Shown: positions 43,154 through 52,218 of the stretch, piece by piece
Layout: each line of letters opens with the position of its first letter
How positions within the stretch are numbered: position 1 is the stretch's first letter
NCBI RefSeq assembly: GCF_000974685.2
Contig: NZ_AP018738.1
Coordinates: forward strand, 2,418,001 to 2,482,000
Source of the DNA: Ferriphaselus amnicola
GTDB lineage: Bacteria; Pseudomonadota; Gammaproteobacteria; Burkholderiales; Gallionellaceae
Length of the DNA: 64,000 nucleotides
Direction: 5' to 3'
The notes under the pieces: generated by a model
Told to the model about the DNA's origin: nothing
Database searches by the model: none
What the model saw: only the letters and a program-made list of their open reading frames with translations
Position numbers and translations under genes: made by a program

Positions 43154-44677
43154 CTATTTCAACGCGCCGTAAACCATCCATATCAGCATCGCCGTCAGCA
43201 CCGCCGTGATCGCCATCAGCCAGCGGTTGCGCAACTGAGTCTGGCGGAAGTGCATTTCCAATATATCTTCGAGTTGGTCGAGACGCTTATCGTTTAAACG
43301 CTGATACAGCAAGCGCGGCAGTTGTGGCAACAGCATAGCGTAGTGAGGCGCCTCTTCCTGCATAGATTTAACGAAGCCTCGCCAGCCGATTTGCTCGCTC
43401 ATCCAGCGTTCCAGCCATGGCTTGGCCGTTTTCCACAGATCGAGTTCGGGATCGAGTTGCAACCCCAACCCTTCGATATTGAGCAAAGTCTTTTGCAGCA
43501 GCACCAGTTGCGGCTGGATTTCAATGCCGAAGCGACGCGAAGTCTGGAACAGCCGCAATAGCACGCGCCCGAACGAAACCTCCCGCAGAGGCTTATCAAA
43601 GATCGGTTCGCACACCGAACGGATAGCCGCTTCCAATTCATCCACCCTCGTGTCAGCGGGCGCCCAGCCAGATTCAATGTGGACTTCAGCCACTCGCTTG
43701 TAATCACGCCGGAAGAAGGCTATGAAGTTCTGCGCCAGATAGCTTTTGTCGGTATCAGTGAGCGTGCCCATAATGCCGAAATCCAGCGCGATGTAGCGTC
43801 CGTCACGCGCCACTTGGACATTGCCAGGGTGCATGTCGGCGTGGAAAAAACCGTCACGGAACACTTGGGTGTAAAAGATCTCTACGCCGTCAGCCGCCAG
43901 CTTGGAAATATCCACGCCGGCTGCACGGATCGCCTCCACCTGACTCACCGGAATGCCGTGCATCCGTTCCATCACCATCACCGACTCTGAGCACCAATCC
44001 CAATAGATCTCGGGCACCAGCAGCAAATTGGACGTGGCAAAGTTGCGCTTCAACTGGCTGGCACTGGCCGCCTCGCGCATCAAGTCGAGTTCGTCGTGCA
44101 AATGCTTGGAAAATTCAGCCACCACTTCACGCGGCTTGAGGCGGCGGCCATCTGCCCAGAATCGCTCCAGCAATGCTGCGGCAGCATCGAGTAAGTCGAG
44201 ATCGTGTTCGATCACGCGAGCGATGCCGGGACGCAGCACCTTCACAGCGACCTCGCGGCCATCGGGCAAAGCGGCGAAATGCACTTGTGCGACAGAAGCG
44301 CTGGCGATCGGTATCTCGTCGAAGCGGGCGAACACCTGGCTCAAAGGCTTACCAAAATTAGCCTCCAGCAAGGCGATGGCTTGCGACGATGGGAACGGCG
44401 GCACCTGATCCTGCAACTTCGCCAGCTCGTCGGCCAAGTCAGTCGGCATCAGATCACGGCGGGTGGACAACATCTGGCCGAACTTGACGAAGATCGGCCC
44501 TAGCGACTCCAGCGCCAATCTCAAGCGTTCAGCACGAGGCGCATCGGTATCGCGAAAGAACATCAACCAATTGAGGGTGATACGCAAAAAGGCGGTGCGT
44601 TCGTGGGCAAGAATGAACTCATCCAAGCCGAAGCGCAGCACGACAAATAAAATCTTGAGGACACGCAACAATCGCAT
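43154..44677 (-). CDS. ubiB: ubiquinone biosynthesis kinase-like protein UbiB
   Basis: This 507-aa member of the ADCK/UbiB atypical kinases has the KxGQ motif ([16 protein letters not shown]), the Ala-rich loop ([11 protein letters not shown]), VAVKVLRPG with the ATP-binding Lys, and [12 protein letters not shown] / IALDFGIMG as catalytic and metal motifs. Two C-terminal membrane segments are seen (the last being [22 protein letters not shown]). It supports ubiquinone assembly by membrane lipid extraction. It sits next to ubiJ. Confidence 0.95.
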   Translation of the reverse strand: MRLLRVLKILFVVLRFGLDEFILAHERTAFLRITLNWLMFFRDTDAPRAERLRLALESLGPIFVKFGQMLSTRRDLMPTDLADELAKLQDQVPPFPSSQAIALLEANFGKPLSQVFARFDEIPIASASVAQVHFAALPDGREVAVKVLRPGIARVIEHDLDLLDAAAALLERFWADGRRLKPREVVAEFSKHLHDELDLMREAASASQLKRNFATSNLLLVPEIYWDWCSESVMVMERMHGIPVSQVEAIRAAGVDISKLAADGVEIFYTQVFRDGFFHADMHPGNVQVARDGRYIALDFGIMGTLTDTDKSYLAQNFIAFFRRDYKRVAEVHIESGWAPADTRVDELEAAIRSVCEPIFDKPLREVSFGRVLLRLFQTSRRFGIEIQPQLVLLQKTLLNIEGLGLQLDPELDLWKTAKPWLERWMSEQIGWRGFVKSMQEEAPHYAMLLPQLPRLLYQRLNDKRLDQLEDILEMHFRQTQLRNRWLMAITAVLTAMLIWMVYGALK

Positions 44678-44680
44678 GAA

Positions 44681-45256
44681 TTACTTTCCGCTGGAAAGCC
44701 TAGCCAAGCGCTGTTCCAGTCTAGCCACGTCGTCGCGCAACTGATCCACTTGCTGTACGAATCCAGCCACCTGCTCCGGTTTGGCCAGCAGCGGGCGTTC
44801 TTCCGTCCAGTATTCGGCCAGCGCTTGCGACAGGTTCAGGGCTGTGGCGCGCATTTGGCGGTGCTTGCCGGTGACAAGCTGCACAATGCGCTGGGCCGCA
44901 ATGTCTCCGGTCACACGACTGATGTCTTCCGCCGCATCCCAACGCAGATTGCGACTGAGATAGAAAATCTCGGCCAGCAGCGCGGCATCGCCGGATGTCT
45001 GGATTTGGCTGTAGGCGCTCTCGTCCTGAAACGCCAAACGAGGCAGCAGCGAAGGCGGCAGGACGCACACAGCATCTGCGCTGACAACCTCTTCCGTCGC
45101 ACTCAGCAAGCCATCCTCCCCCACGATGCAAGCAATGGAAAACGGCGCAATGCGGAATTGCGCCGTTTTACCTGCGAACTTGGCCAGCCGAGGCTGCGCC
45201 CAGCCACTGCCCGCAAGCAGATGGTTGAGCGTAGCGATGGCCGGCTGAGCAAACAT
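44681..45256 (-). CDS. ubiJ: ubiquinone biosynthesis accessory factor UbiJ
   Basis: The ATG at 45256 follows the previous stop by one base; the longer frame lies inside the Tim44-like gene. The 191-aa protein has an SCP2 lipid-binding domain (residues 1-110, FRIAPFSIACIVGEDGLLSA) and a C-terminal coiled coil (VQQVDQLRDDVARLEQRLARL). UbiJ binds isoprenoid intermediates in the Ubi complex with UbiK. It is 3 bp from ubiB. Confidence 0.9.
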   Translation of the reverse strand: MFAQPAIATLNHLLAGSGWAQPRLAKFAGKTAQFRIAPFSIACIVGEDGLLSATEEVVSADAVCVLPPSLLPRLAFQDESAYSQIQTSGDAALLAEIFYLSRNLRWDAAEDISRVTGDIAAQRIVQLVTGKHRQMRATALNLSQALAEYWTEERPLLAKPEQVAGFVQQVDQLRDDVARLEQRLARLSSGK

Positions 45257-45257
45257 C

Positions 45258-46097
45258 TCAGTTGACTTGTTGGATACCTGCCAACAGCCACACCGCCTTG
45301 TCGTCGCGCAGATTCTTTTGCACGTGCCAGATTTCGTCGAAGTGCTCAGGTGCAGCACCGTTTTCCACCAACTGACCGCTCAGACGCACGCTGGCGATGG
45401 CGATATCGCCCTCTTCTGCCACTTCGATCAGCTCGACATTAATGCTGGTCACATCGGTCTTTTGTGGCGTGTTGTCGCGCTCCTGAATCTGCATCGAGAC
45501 TTCAGCATACATCTCCGGCGTGGCGTATTCGCGAATATCATTCAGATCTTTACGATCATTGGCAGCTTGCAGGCGAATGAACGAAGTCTTAGCGCTGCGA
45601 ATGAACGCATCCACGGGAAAACCAGCAGGGATATTCGCGGCAGCAACAGGTGCGGCAGAAGAACCCGAACCCTGCTGCACCTGCTCCATCACTGGAGGTG
45701 GCGAGTAAGGCGCACCGGCACCGGCGTACTGCATAGGTTGAGCGGCTTGCTTCTTGCGGAACATAGAGATAACGAACATCACAGCCACGGCAGCGAGGAT
45801 CGCCATCAAGATGCCGCCCATCGCTCCGCCCATGCCGCTACCAGCGAACAAAGCACCCAAACCAGCGCCGATTGCCAAGCCAGCCAACGGGCCCAACCAC
45901 TTGTTGCCAGCTGGGGCTGGAGCGGCAGGTGCTGTCGGCGCTGGAGCAGCTGCCGGAGGACGCTGCATCTGTTGCTGACTCATGCTGCGCTGTTTGCCAA
46001 TGCTGCCACCACCGCCAAGACGCTTGGCTTCGGCCTCTACCGCAAACAGTCCTAGGCAAGTGAAGATCAAGGTAATGAGCATCAAAAAACGTTTCAT
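45258..46097 (-). CDS. Tim44-like domain membrane protein
   Basis: The ATG at 46097 with AGAGGA upstream gives 279 aa beginning with a signal-type sequence (MKRFLMLITLIFTCLGLFAV). A Pro/Ala-rich linker (residues 45-65), two Gly-rich hydrophobic segments (LGPLAGLAIGAGLGALFAG; MAILAAVAVMFVISMF) and a C-terminal Tim44-like domain (FIRSAKTSFIRLQAANDRKD ... DEIWHVQK) follow. The family is common in betaproteobacteria, of unknown but envelope-related function; adjacent ubi genes may indicate a link to quinone or membrane biology. Confidence 0.85.
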   Translation of the reverse strand: MKRFLMLITLIFTCLGLFAVEAEAKRLGGGGSIGKQRSMSQQQMQRPPAAAPAPTAPAAPAPAGNKWLGPLAGLAIGAGLGALFAGSGMGGAMGGILMAILAAVAVMFVISMFRKKQAAQPMQYAGAGAPYSPPPVMEQVQQGSGSSAAPVAAANIPAGFPVDAFIRSAKTSFIRLQAANDRKDLNDIREYATPEMYAEVSMQIQERDNTPQKTDVTSINVELIEVAEEGDIAIASVRLSGQLVENGAAPEHFDEIWHVQKNLRDDKAVWLLAGIQQVN

Positions 46098-46192
46098 GTA
46101 TTCCTCTACAGGTAATTGAACAAACGGCGCGCAGTATAGCATCGCTGCACGCAACAGCTTAATCCGATGGACACTCGGTTTTCGGTGTGGAA

Positions 46193-46597
46193 CTAGACAG
46201 CAGTTTCGCTGTTGACCTGTTGCAGCAGTAGCGCGGCGGCTTGCTCCAACATCGAGACGCTTAAGGTACCGATGCACTGTTCTGCGACTTGGATGCCGTC
46301 GAGCACGGCAGGACGTTCAGATTCGGTGATCTCCCAGACCTCTTTCTCGTCACCGCGTTGACGCACGTGCTGCAAAACTGCGATAGCTGCCTCAAGGATG
46401 GGTATAGCTTCGGGTGTTTTGGTTTGCCCCAGCTCCAGCGCATAACGCACGACTGAAATCGCCGCCGCCATACGTGCGAACGCTACCACGGTGAATTTCC
46501 CAGCACAGGCCGACTGATAGGGCAGGTGCATATCCATCGCATAGATGTCCTTCAGTCCCTGCGTGACGGGAACTCGGATCCGGCTACGTTTTTTCAT
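46193..46597 (-). CDS. hypothetical protein
   Basis: This 134-aa soluble, mostly helical protein has a basic start (MKKRSRIRVPVTQGLKDIYAM) and a Leu/Ala-rich helical body ending in a C-terminal helix (MLEQAAALLLQQV). No family is recognised. It has its own upstream region and is the same strand as its neighbours. The start codon choice is simple because only one ATG precedes the body. Confidence 0.6.
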   Translation of the reverse strand: MKKRSRIRVPVTQGLKDIYAMDMHLPYQSACAGKFTVVAFARMAAAISVVRYALELGQTKTPEAIPILEAAIAVLQHVRQRGDEKEVWEITESERPAVLDGIQVAEQCIGTLSVSMLEQAAALLLQQVNSETAV

Positions 46598-46667
46598 GGT
46601 GACTCATCCTGAAGATAGAGGGGCGAACGGTCTTTGTATCGGCAATCATGGATTAACCTTTAGTCGC

Positions 46668-47327
46668 TCAAAAGGGCGCATCGCTGAGGAAATGTAACGC
46701 GCCACCCGTGATTGGATGCTCGAAATTTAATCGAGATGCATGCAATAACAAACGGGCTGCCGCCCTACCTTGGTACAAGGTATCGCCAAGAATTGAGTGG
46801 CCGATGGCCTGCAGATGCACTCGCAACTGATGGGTACGCCCCGTGACAGGCTCCAACTCGATTCGACTAATATCCAAAACAGAATCATGTTTCAGCAAGG
46901 TATAGCGCGTAAGCGAGGGCTTACCTTGCTCAGCATCTATCTTGCGCAAGGGGCGGTTCAACCAGTCAGCGAGAATGGGCAAATCGATCTCGCCAGACGT
47001 TTCCATTTGACCCGCCACAACGGCAAGATAGCGTTTTTCGACTCTGCGCTCCGCAAATGCACGAGACATCCGCCTTTGCACCTCGGCATTGCGCGCAAAC
47101 AGCATCAAACCGGAAGTCGCCATGTCCAGACGATGCACGACCAATGCCTCTGGAAATTGGCGCTGCAATCGTGTTGCCAGACTATCCTGCTTGTCCTCGC
47201 CCCGTCCTGGCACAGCCAATAGCCCAGCGGGCTTATCCACGACCAACAACGACGCGTCTTGATGGATCAGAGCCAAGCCGCAATCTAGCGGCGGGAAGTA
47301 TTGATGCTGCTTATCCACGGCGGGCAA
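46668..47327 (-). CDS. RluA-family pseudouridine synthase
   Basis: This 219-aa protein has the RluA-family signature HRLDMATSGLMLFARN with the catalytic Asp, preceded by LLVVDKPAGLLAVPGR and followed by PVTGRTHQLRVHLQAIGH. It isomerises uridine to pseudouridine in rRNA or tRNA. At 219 aa and without an S4 domain it is closest to RluA (23S U746 / tRNA U32), but the target cannot be assigned from sequence reading alone. It lies 4 bp downstream of rng. Confidence 0.9.
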   Translation of the reverse strand: MPAVDKQHQYFPPLDCGLALIHQDASLLVVDKPAGLLAVPGRGEDKQDSLATRLQRQFPEALVVHRLDMATSGLMLFARNAEVQRRMSRAFAERRVEKRYLAVVAGQMETSGEIDLPILADWLNRPLRKIDAEQGKPSLTRYTLLKHDSVLDISRIELEPVTGRTHQLRVHLQAIGHSILGDTLYQGRAAARLLLHASRLNFEHPITGGALHFLSDAPF

Positions 47328-47331
47328 ACGA

Positions 47332-48786
47332 CTACATCAAGATCACATCGTATTGTTCTTGGCAGTACAGGCTATCGACTTGCAGCGACACCGACTTGCC
47401 GATGAAATCGGAAAGTTGGGCTAGGCTTTGCGACTCTTCGTCGAGGAACAAGTCAATGACGTGTTGCGAAGCGAGAATGCGGTATTCGCGGGCATTGAAC
47501 TGGCGAGCCTCGCGCACGATCTCACGCAGAATCTCGTAACACACGGTCTGAGCCGTCTTCACCTCGCCTCGCCCTTGGCAAGTCGGGCAAGGCTCACACA
47601 AAATGTGCGCCAGACTTTCACGAGTACGCTTACGCGTCATCTCCACCAAACCCAGAGCGGAAAAGCCATTCACCGTGATGCGAGTATGGTCACGCGCCAA
47701 GGTCTTCTTGAACTCATCCAGCACCGCATCTCGGTGCTCTTGTGTGTCCATGTCGATGAAGTCGCAAATGATGATACCGCCAAGGTTGCGTAAACGCAGT
47801 TGGCGTGCAATGACTTGGGCCGCCTCCAGATTGGTCTTGAAAATGGTGTCGTCGAAATTGCGCCCACCGACGAAGCCGCCGGTATTCACGTCCACCGTAG
47901 TCAGCGCCTCGGTCTGATCGAAGATCAGATAACCACCGGACTTCAGATCCACGCGCCGCGACAAGGCACGCTCGATTTCGATCTCCACTGCATACAGATC
48001 AAACAATGGACGTTCGCCGGTGTAGTGCTCCAGTCTAGGCAACGCATCAGCCATGTAATCCTGTGCGAACGCTTGCATCCGTTGATGAGTGCCACGTGAA
48101 TCCACTAGGATGCGCGTGGTGTCTTCGCTGACAAAATCACGCAACACGCGCAAGGCAAGATCCAACTCCTGATACAGCAGTGCAGGGGCAGCATGACGCT
48201 TGGCGTCTTCCTGCAATTTCTGCCACTGCCGCGCCAGATACTCCATGTCAGCTTGGAATTCCTTGTCGGAAGCAGATTCCGCCAATGTGCGGATGATGTA
48301 ACCGCCGCTGTGATTCTCCGGCAGCAGGCTCGACAACTTGCTACGCAGCGACTCACGCTCAGCCTCATCCTCGATACGTTGTGACACGCCGATATGCGTT
48401 TCCTGCGGCAGATACACCACGAGTCGTCCAGCGATGCTGATCTGAGTGGATAGACGCGCGCCTTTAGTGCCGATGGGATCTTTGATGACTTGCGCAAGTA
48501 TGGACTGACCTTCGAACAATACTTTCTCGATCGGCTTCGCCGCATCGCCGTTGTTGCGATTCTCCCAGATGTCAGCCACGTGCAGAAAAGCCGAGCGCTC
48601 CAACCCGATATCGATGAACGCCGACTGCATCCCAGGCAACACGCGCTTGACTTTGCCCAGATAGACGTTGCCGACCAGCCCGCGCTGGCTAGCACGCTCG
48701 ATATGTAGCTCTTGCACCACGCCAAGCTGCATCACCGCAGCACGCGTTTCCTGCGGGGTGATGTTGATAAGAATGTCGTTGTTCAT
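47332..48786 (-). CDS. rng: ribonuclease G
   Basis: The ATG at 48786 overlaps the maf stop (ATGA) and gives 484 aa, normal for RNase G. An S1 domain (residues 38-120, GLVGNVYLGKVKRVLPGMQS) is followed by the RNase E/G catalytic region with TTVDVNTGGFVG, IIICDFIDMD and the zinc-link CEPCPTCQGRG. It processes 16S rRNA 5' ends and degrades some mRNAs. The downstream E-specific scaffold is absent, as expected for RNase G. Confidence 0.95.
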   Translation of the reverse strand: MNNDILINITPQETRAAVMQLGVVQELHIERASQRGLVGNVYLGKVKRVLPGMQSAFIDIGLERSAFLHVADIWENRNNGDAAKPIEKVLFEGQSILAQVIKDPIGTKGARLSTQISIAGRLVVYLPQETHIGVSQRIEDEAERESLRSKLSSLLPENHSGGYIIRTLAESASDKEFQADMEYLARQWQKLQEDAKRHAAPALLYQELDLALRVLRDFVSEDTTRILVDSRGTHQRMQAFAQDYMADALPRLEHYTGERPLFDLYAVEIEIERALSRRVDLKSGGYLIFDQTEALTTVDVNTGGFVGGRNFDDTIFKTNLEAAQVIARQLRLRNLGGIIICDFIDMDTQEHRDAVLDEFKKTLARDHTRITVNGFSALGLVEMTRKRTRESLAHILCEPCPTCQGRGEVKTAQTVCYEILREIVREARQFNAREYRILASQHVIDLFLDEESQSLAQLSDFIGKSVSLQVDSLYCQEQYDVILM

Positions 48787-49403
48787 GTAACTGGGTACCC
48801 AAAAAGTTCGAGCAGCTCGGCCGTCTCGCACAAGGGCAGACCGACCACCCCAGAATAACTGCCTTCGATACGACGAATAAAGGTCCCAGCATGCCCCTGA
48901 ATTCCGTAAGCGCCTGCCTTGTCCAGCGATTCGCCGGTCAACAGATATCGATGGATGCGCTCCTCGCTCAGTTCAGCAAAGGTAACACGCGTAATTGACA
49001 GACGCAGCTCGCATTGAGCTTCGCGCGCCACCGCCACGGCAGTCAACACTTGATGTTCGCGCCCCGAAAGCTGGCGCAAGATGGCAGCCGCAGCTTCGCG
49101 ATCATGGGGTTTGCCAATGATCTGGCCGTCCAGCGTCACGGTCGTATCCGCCGCCAATACTGGGAACGGCGGCAGATTGCGCTGCTGCATGATCTTCCAG
49201 CCTGCCGCTGCCTTTTCACGGCAAACACGCTGCACATAGATCTCAGGCGTTTCATCGGGATGCGGTGTCTCATCCACATCCGGCAATCGACCAGAATCGC
49301 TACGCAACAACAGCGAGCCGAAGTTCACGCCGATCTGCTTGAGCAATTCACGGCGGCGCGGACTTTGTGAAGCAAGGTAGATACGATGTTGGGTCAGACT
49401 CAT
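48783..49403 (-). CDS. maf: Maf-family nucleotide pyrophosphatase
   Basis: This 206-aa protein begins IYLASQSPRRRELLKQIG, the Maf signature, and has VLAADTTVTLDG with the catalytic Asp and the KAGAYGIQG motif. Maf proteins hydrolyse non-canonical or regular NTPs (dTTP, UTP, m7GTP), with a role in cell division arrest or housekeeping. It is coupled to rng by an ATGA overlap. Confidence 0.93.
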   Translation of the reverse strand: MSLTQHRIYLASQSPRRRELLKQIGVNFGSLLLRSDSGRLPDVDETPHPDETPEIYVQRVCREKAAAGWKIMQQRNLPPFPVLAADTTVTLDGQIIGKPHDREAAAAILRQLSGREHQVLTAVAVAREAQCELRLSITRVTFAELSEERIHRYLLTGESLDKAGAYGIQGHAGTFIRRIEGSYSGVVGLPLCETAELLELFGYPVT

Positions 49404-49410
49404 GGTCGGT

Positions 49411-49881
49411 TCATTCTCGGTGATAGGGATGATTGTGCATGAGGCTCCACGCCCGATACAACTGCTCGGCCAGCAGCACGCGCACCATGGCGTGCGGCAA
49501 GGTCAAGGCAGAGAGCGCCAGCAGTTTGTGTGCCGCCCGCTTCACTGTATCGTGCAGACCGTCGGCTCCGCCGATGATGAACACGACATCGCGCCCTTCG
49601 CCCATCCAGCTGCTCATCTCGTCGGCCAGTTTGCGTGTCGTCCACGCCGCACCGCGTTCATCTAGCGCACAAATCAGCGCACCGCTCGGCAAGGCTGCCA
49701 AAATGCGGCCAGCCTCTGCTTCCATGATCTGCTCGGTGGTTTTGCCCGTTGTACGCGGCTCAGGTTTAAGTTCGACCAGCTCGATTCTCGCCTCACGCGG
49801 CATGCGCTTAGCATATTCCGCATAACCTTCGGCGATCCAGCCCGGCATCTTGTGGCCGACAGAAACAATCAGCAGCTTCAC
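49411..49881 (-). CDS. rlmH: 23S rRNA pseudouridine-1915 N3-methyltransferase RlmH
   Basis: A GTG start at 49881 gives 156 aa, the usual RlmH length, starting [16 protein letters not shown] frame reaching 49917 lies within rsfS. The SPOUT-fold knot motif [21 protein letters not shown] and C-terminal [21 protein letters not shown] are typical. It methylates m3-pseudouridine in helix 69 of 23S rRNA. It overlaps rsfS by four bases. Confidence 0.95.
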   Translation of the reverse strand: MKLLIVSVGHKMPGWIAEGYAEYAKRMPREARIELVELKPEPRTTGKTTEQIMEAEAGRILAALPSGALICALDERGAAWTTRKLADEMSSWMGEGRDVVFIIGGADGLHDTVKRAAHKLLALSALTLPHAMVRVLLAEQLYRAWSLMHNHPYHRE

Positions 49882-50228
49882 GTCAAGTGGCGCGCGGCAG
49901 GCGCTTGGTCGCCCCACAGCTCTTCAAGATTGTAATAGGCGCGCACGGCGGGCTGCATGACGTGGACGATGATGTCGCCCAAGTCCACCAGCACCCATTC
50001 ACCGCCGCGTCCCCCTTCGATGTCGCGGGCACGCTCGCCCTGCTCCAGCAACTTGTCGATCACATGATCGGCCAGCGCCTTGGTCTGGCGAGTGGACTGG
50101 GCGCTGGCGATGACCATGCGCTCGAACAAAGGGCTCAGCCGGCTGGTGTTGAGCACCGTGATGTGTTCACCCTTGATGTCTTCGAGTGCCGCAACGACGG
50201 CGGCCGTTTTTTGTTCGATGCTCAGCAT
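49878..50228 (-). CDS. rsfS: ribosomal silencing factor RsfS
   Basis: The ATG at 50228 gives 116 aa with a 7-bp overlap into nadD. The RsfS/Iojap core is clear: [14 protein letters not shown], then [16 protein letters not shown] and [27 protein letters not shown]. It binds uL14 to block 30S-50S joining when nutrients are low. Confidence 0.95.
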   Translation of the reverse strand: MLSIEQKTAAVVAALEDIKGEHITVLNTSRLSPLFERMVIASAQSTRQTKALADHVIDKLLEQGERARDIEGGRGGEWVLVDLGDIIVHVMQPAVRAYYNLEELWGDQAPAARHLT

Positions 50229-50896
50229 GTCGGATACAAATGGTGAGTGTGGATATACCAAGCCACGCTATCCGGCACGAGATAACGTAGATGACGACCC
50301 GTCGCGGCACGGCAGCGGATATCGGTAGCCGAGATCTCCAGCAGCGGCATATCCAGTGCGACGATGGCTCCAGCGGCTTGCTCGTGCAACTTCAACGGTG
50401 CCGGTGCCAAACGAGCAAAGTATTCGAGGCGCAACACCTCGTCGGCTTGCAACATGGCATTACCTAATGGCAAGCCGGGACGCTGCATCACCACGATGTG
50501 CGCCAACTCGAACAAACGCGTCCATTGATGCCAAGTGTGCAGTTGCAGGAAAGCATCACTACCCAGCAATAAGCAGATCGGCTGTTGCGCGCCCAACTCC
50601 TCGCGTAGCGATTCCAGCGTGTGAACCGAATAGCACGGCCCAGCACGAAAGATCTCGCGCTCATCGAGAGTAAAGCTGGGATTGCCCTGCAAGGCCAAAC
50701 GCACCATCTCCAATCGCTGTTGCGGTGTGGAAAATGGGGTGCCTCGATGCGGCGGTGTACCGTTAGGGATAAAGCGAACTTGGCGCAGGTCGCACTGTTC
50801 CAGTGCTTCTAGCGCCAAGCGCAGGTGACCGTGATGGATCGGGTCGAAGGTACCGCCGAGGATGCCGATAGGCCGAATGAGCGGTGGCGTAGTCAC
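50222..50896 (-). CDS. nadD: nicotinate-nucleotide adenylyltransferase
   Basis: This 224-aa protein has the nucleotidyltransferase GGTFDPIHHGHLRLALEAL motif and C-terminal ISATDIRCR, both typical of NadD. It makes deamido-NAD from nicotinate mononucleotide and ATP in NAD synthesis. It begins the nadD-rsfS-rlmH-maf-rng cluster; every step is overlapped or nearly so. Confidence 0.95.
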   Translation of the reverse strand: MTTPPLIRPIGILGGTFDPIHHGHLRLALEALEQCDLRQVRFIPNGTPPHRGTPFSTPQQRLEMVRLALQGNPSFTLDEREIFRAGPCYSVHTLESLREELGAQQPICLLLGSDAFLQLHTWHQWTRLFELAHIVVMQRPGLPLGNAMLQADEVLRLEYFARLAPAPLKLHEQAAGAIVALDMPLLEISATDIRCRAATGRHLRYLVPDSVAWYIHTHHLYPTC

Positions 50897-50916
50897 GATT
50901 CAGTCGGCCATATCGC

Positions 50917-52203
50917 TTACAGCACCAGACGGCGCACGTCGGATAGCACTTGCGCCAGTGCGGTGGTGAAGCGCGCGCCGGAGGCACCGTCGATGACGCG
51001 ATGGTCATACGACAATGATAGCGGCAACATCAAGCGCGGCACGAATTCGCTCTCTTTCCACACGGGCTTCATGCTGGAACGCGATACGCCCAGAATGGCG
51101 ACTTCAGGCGCGTTGATGATCGGCGTGAACGCCGTGCCACCGATACCGCCCAGACTGGAGATGGAGAAGCAACCGCCCTGCATCTCGGCAGCCGTAAGTT
51201 TTTTGTCGCGCGCGCGCTGGCTGATCTCGCCCAATTCCTTGGCAAGTTGCACCAGCCCCTTTTGATCCACATCACGGATCACCGGCACCATCAGACCATC
51301 CGGCGTATCCACTGCCACGCCGATGTGGAAATATTTCTTCAGAATCAGGTTCTCGCCGCTGGCATCCAGCGACGCGTTGAACTCGGGGAATTTCTGCAAA
51401 GCCATGACCACCGCTTTGAGCAAGAACACCAGCGGCGTGATCTTAACACCCTGCTTGGCGTACTCCGCGCCGATCTCCTTACGGAAAGCCTCCAGCTCGG
51501 TGATATCAGCCTCGTCGAACTGTGTGACATGCGGCAGCATGACCCAGTTGCGATGCAAGTTAGCGCCAGAAATCTTCTTGATGCGCGACAGTGGCTTACT
51601 TTCGATCTCGCCGAACTTGGCAAAATCCACCACCGGCATGTCCAGCAACTGGATACCACCGATACCGGTTGCAGTGCCACGCGGAGTGGACAGTGCGGCC
51701 TTGACGTAATTCTGCACGTCGTCCTTGGTGATGCGGCCTTTCTCTGCCGAGCCTTTGACCAGCGACAGATCCACGCCGAGTTCACGAGCGAAACGGCGAA
51801 TAGACGGACTCGCGTGGGATTTACCCACGGCAGTCGCTGGCGCACTGGGTGCTGCTGGTGCAGGCATGGGTACTGGAGCAGCCACAGGCGCAGCAACGAC
51901 AGGAGCCGGAGCTGCGGGTGCAACAACGGCAGGAGCCGCCGCAGCCGGTGCAGCAGCAACGACACCGCTCGCCTCCAGCACCGCGATCAGCACACCTTCC
52001 GACACCTTGTCGCCAACTTTGACTTTGAGCTCTTTGACCACGCCATCGAAGGGTGCCGGCACATCCATCGTGGCCTTGTCGGTTTCCACGGTAAGCAGCG
52101 TGTCTTCCGCCTTCACCGTATCGCCCACCTTGACCGCCACTTCGATCACCGTCACATCTTTGAAATTGCCGATGTCCGGCACTAGAACTTGTTGTTCAGC
52201 CAT
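50917..52203 (-). CDS. aceF: pyruvate dehydrogenase E2, dihydrolipoyl acetyltransferase
   Basis: This 428-aa E2 has one lipoyl domain (residues 1-75, lipoyl Lys in [11 protein letters not shown]), an Ala/Pro/Val-rich swinging linker (about 80-120), a peripheral-subunit-binding domain ([15 protein letters not shown]) and the catalytic domain ending in [14 protein letters not shown]. It transfers acetyl groups to CoA. It is 15 bp downstream of aceE. No E3 (lpd) gene follows; nadD is next. Confidence 0.96.
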   Translation of the reverse strand: MAEQQVLVPDIGNFKDVTVIEVAVKVGDTVKAEDTLLTVETDKATMDVPAPFDGVVKELKVKVGDKVSEGVLIAVLEASGVVAAAPAAAAPAVVAPAAPAPVVAAPVAAPVPMPAPAAPSAPATAVGKSHASPSIRRFARELGVDLSLVKGSAEKGRITKDDVQNYVKAALSTPRGTATGIGGIQLLDMPVVDFAKFGEIESKPLSRIKKISGANLHRNWVMLPHVTQFDEADITELEAFRKEIGAEYAKQGVKITPLVFLLKAVVMALQKFPEFNASLDASGENLILKKYFHIGVAVDTPDGLMVPVIRDVDQKGLVQLAKELGEISQRARDKKLTAAEMQGGCFSISSLGGIGGTAFTPIINAPEVAILGVSRSSMKPVWKESEFVPRLMLPLSLSYDHRVIDGASGARFTTALAQVLSDVRRLVL

Positions 52204-52218
52204 GTTCGTTTCCTCCGC

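Noticed and set aside
48281..48288. GCCAATGT, a match to the expected far junction (GCCAA + TGT) of the Tn7-like element
   Set aside because: Lies inside intact rng with no TGCGACT repeats nearby; chance match.
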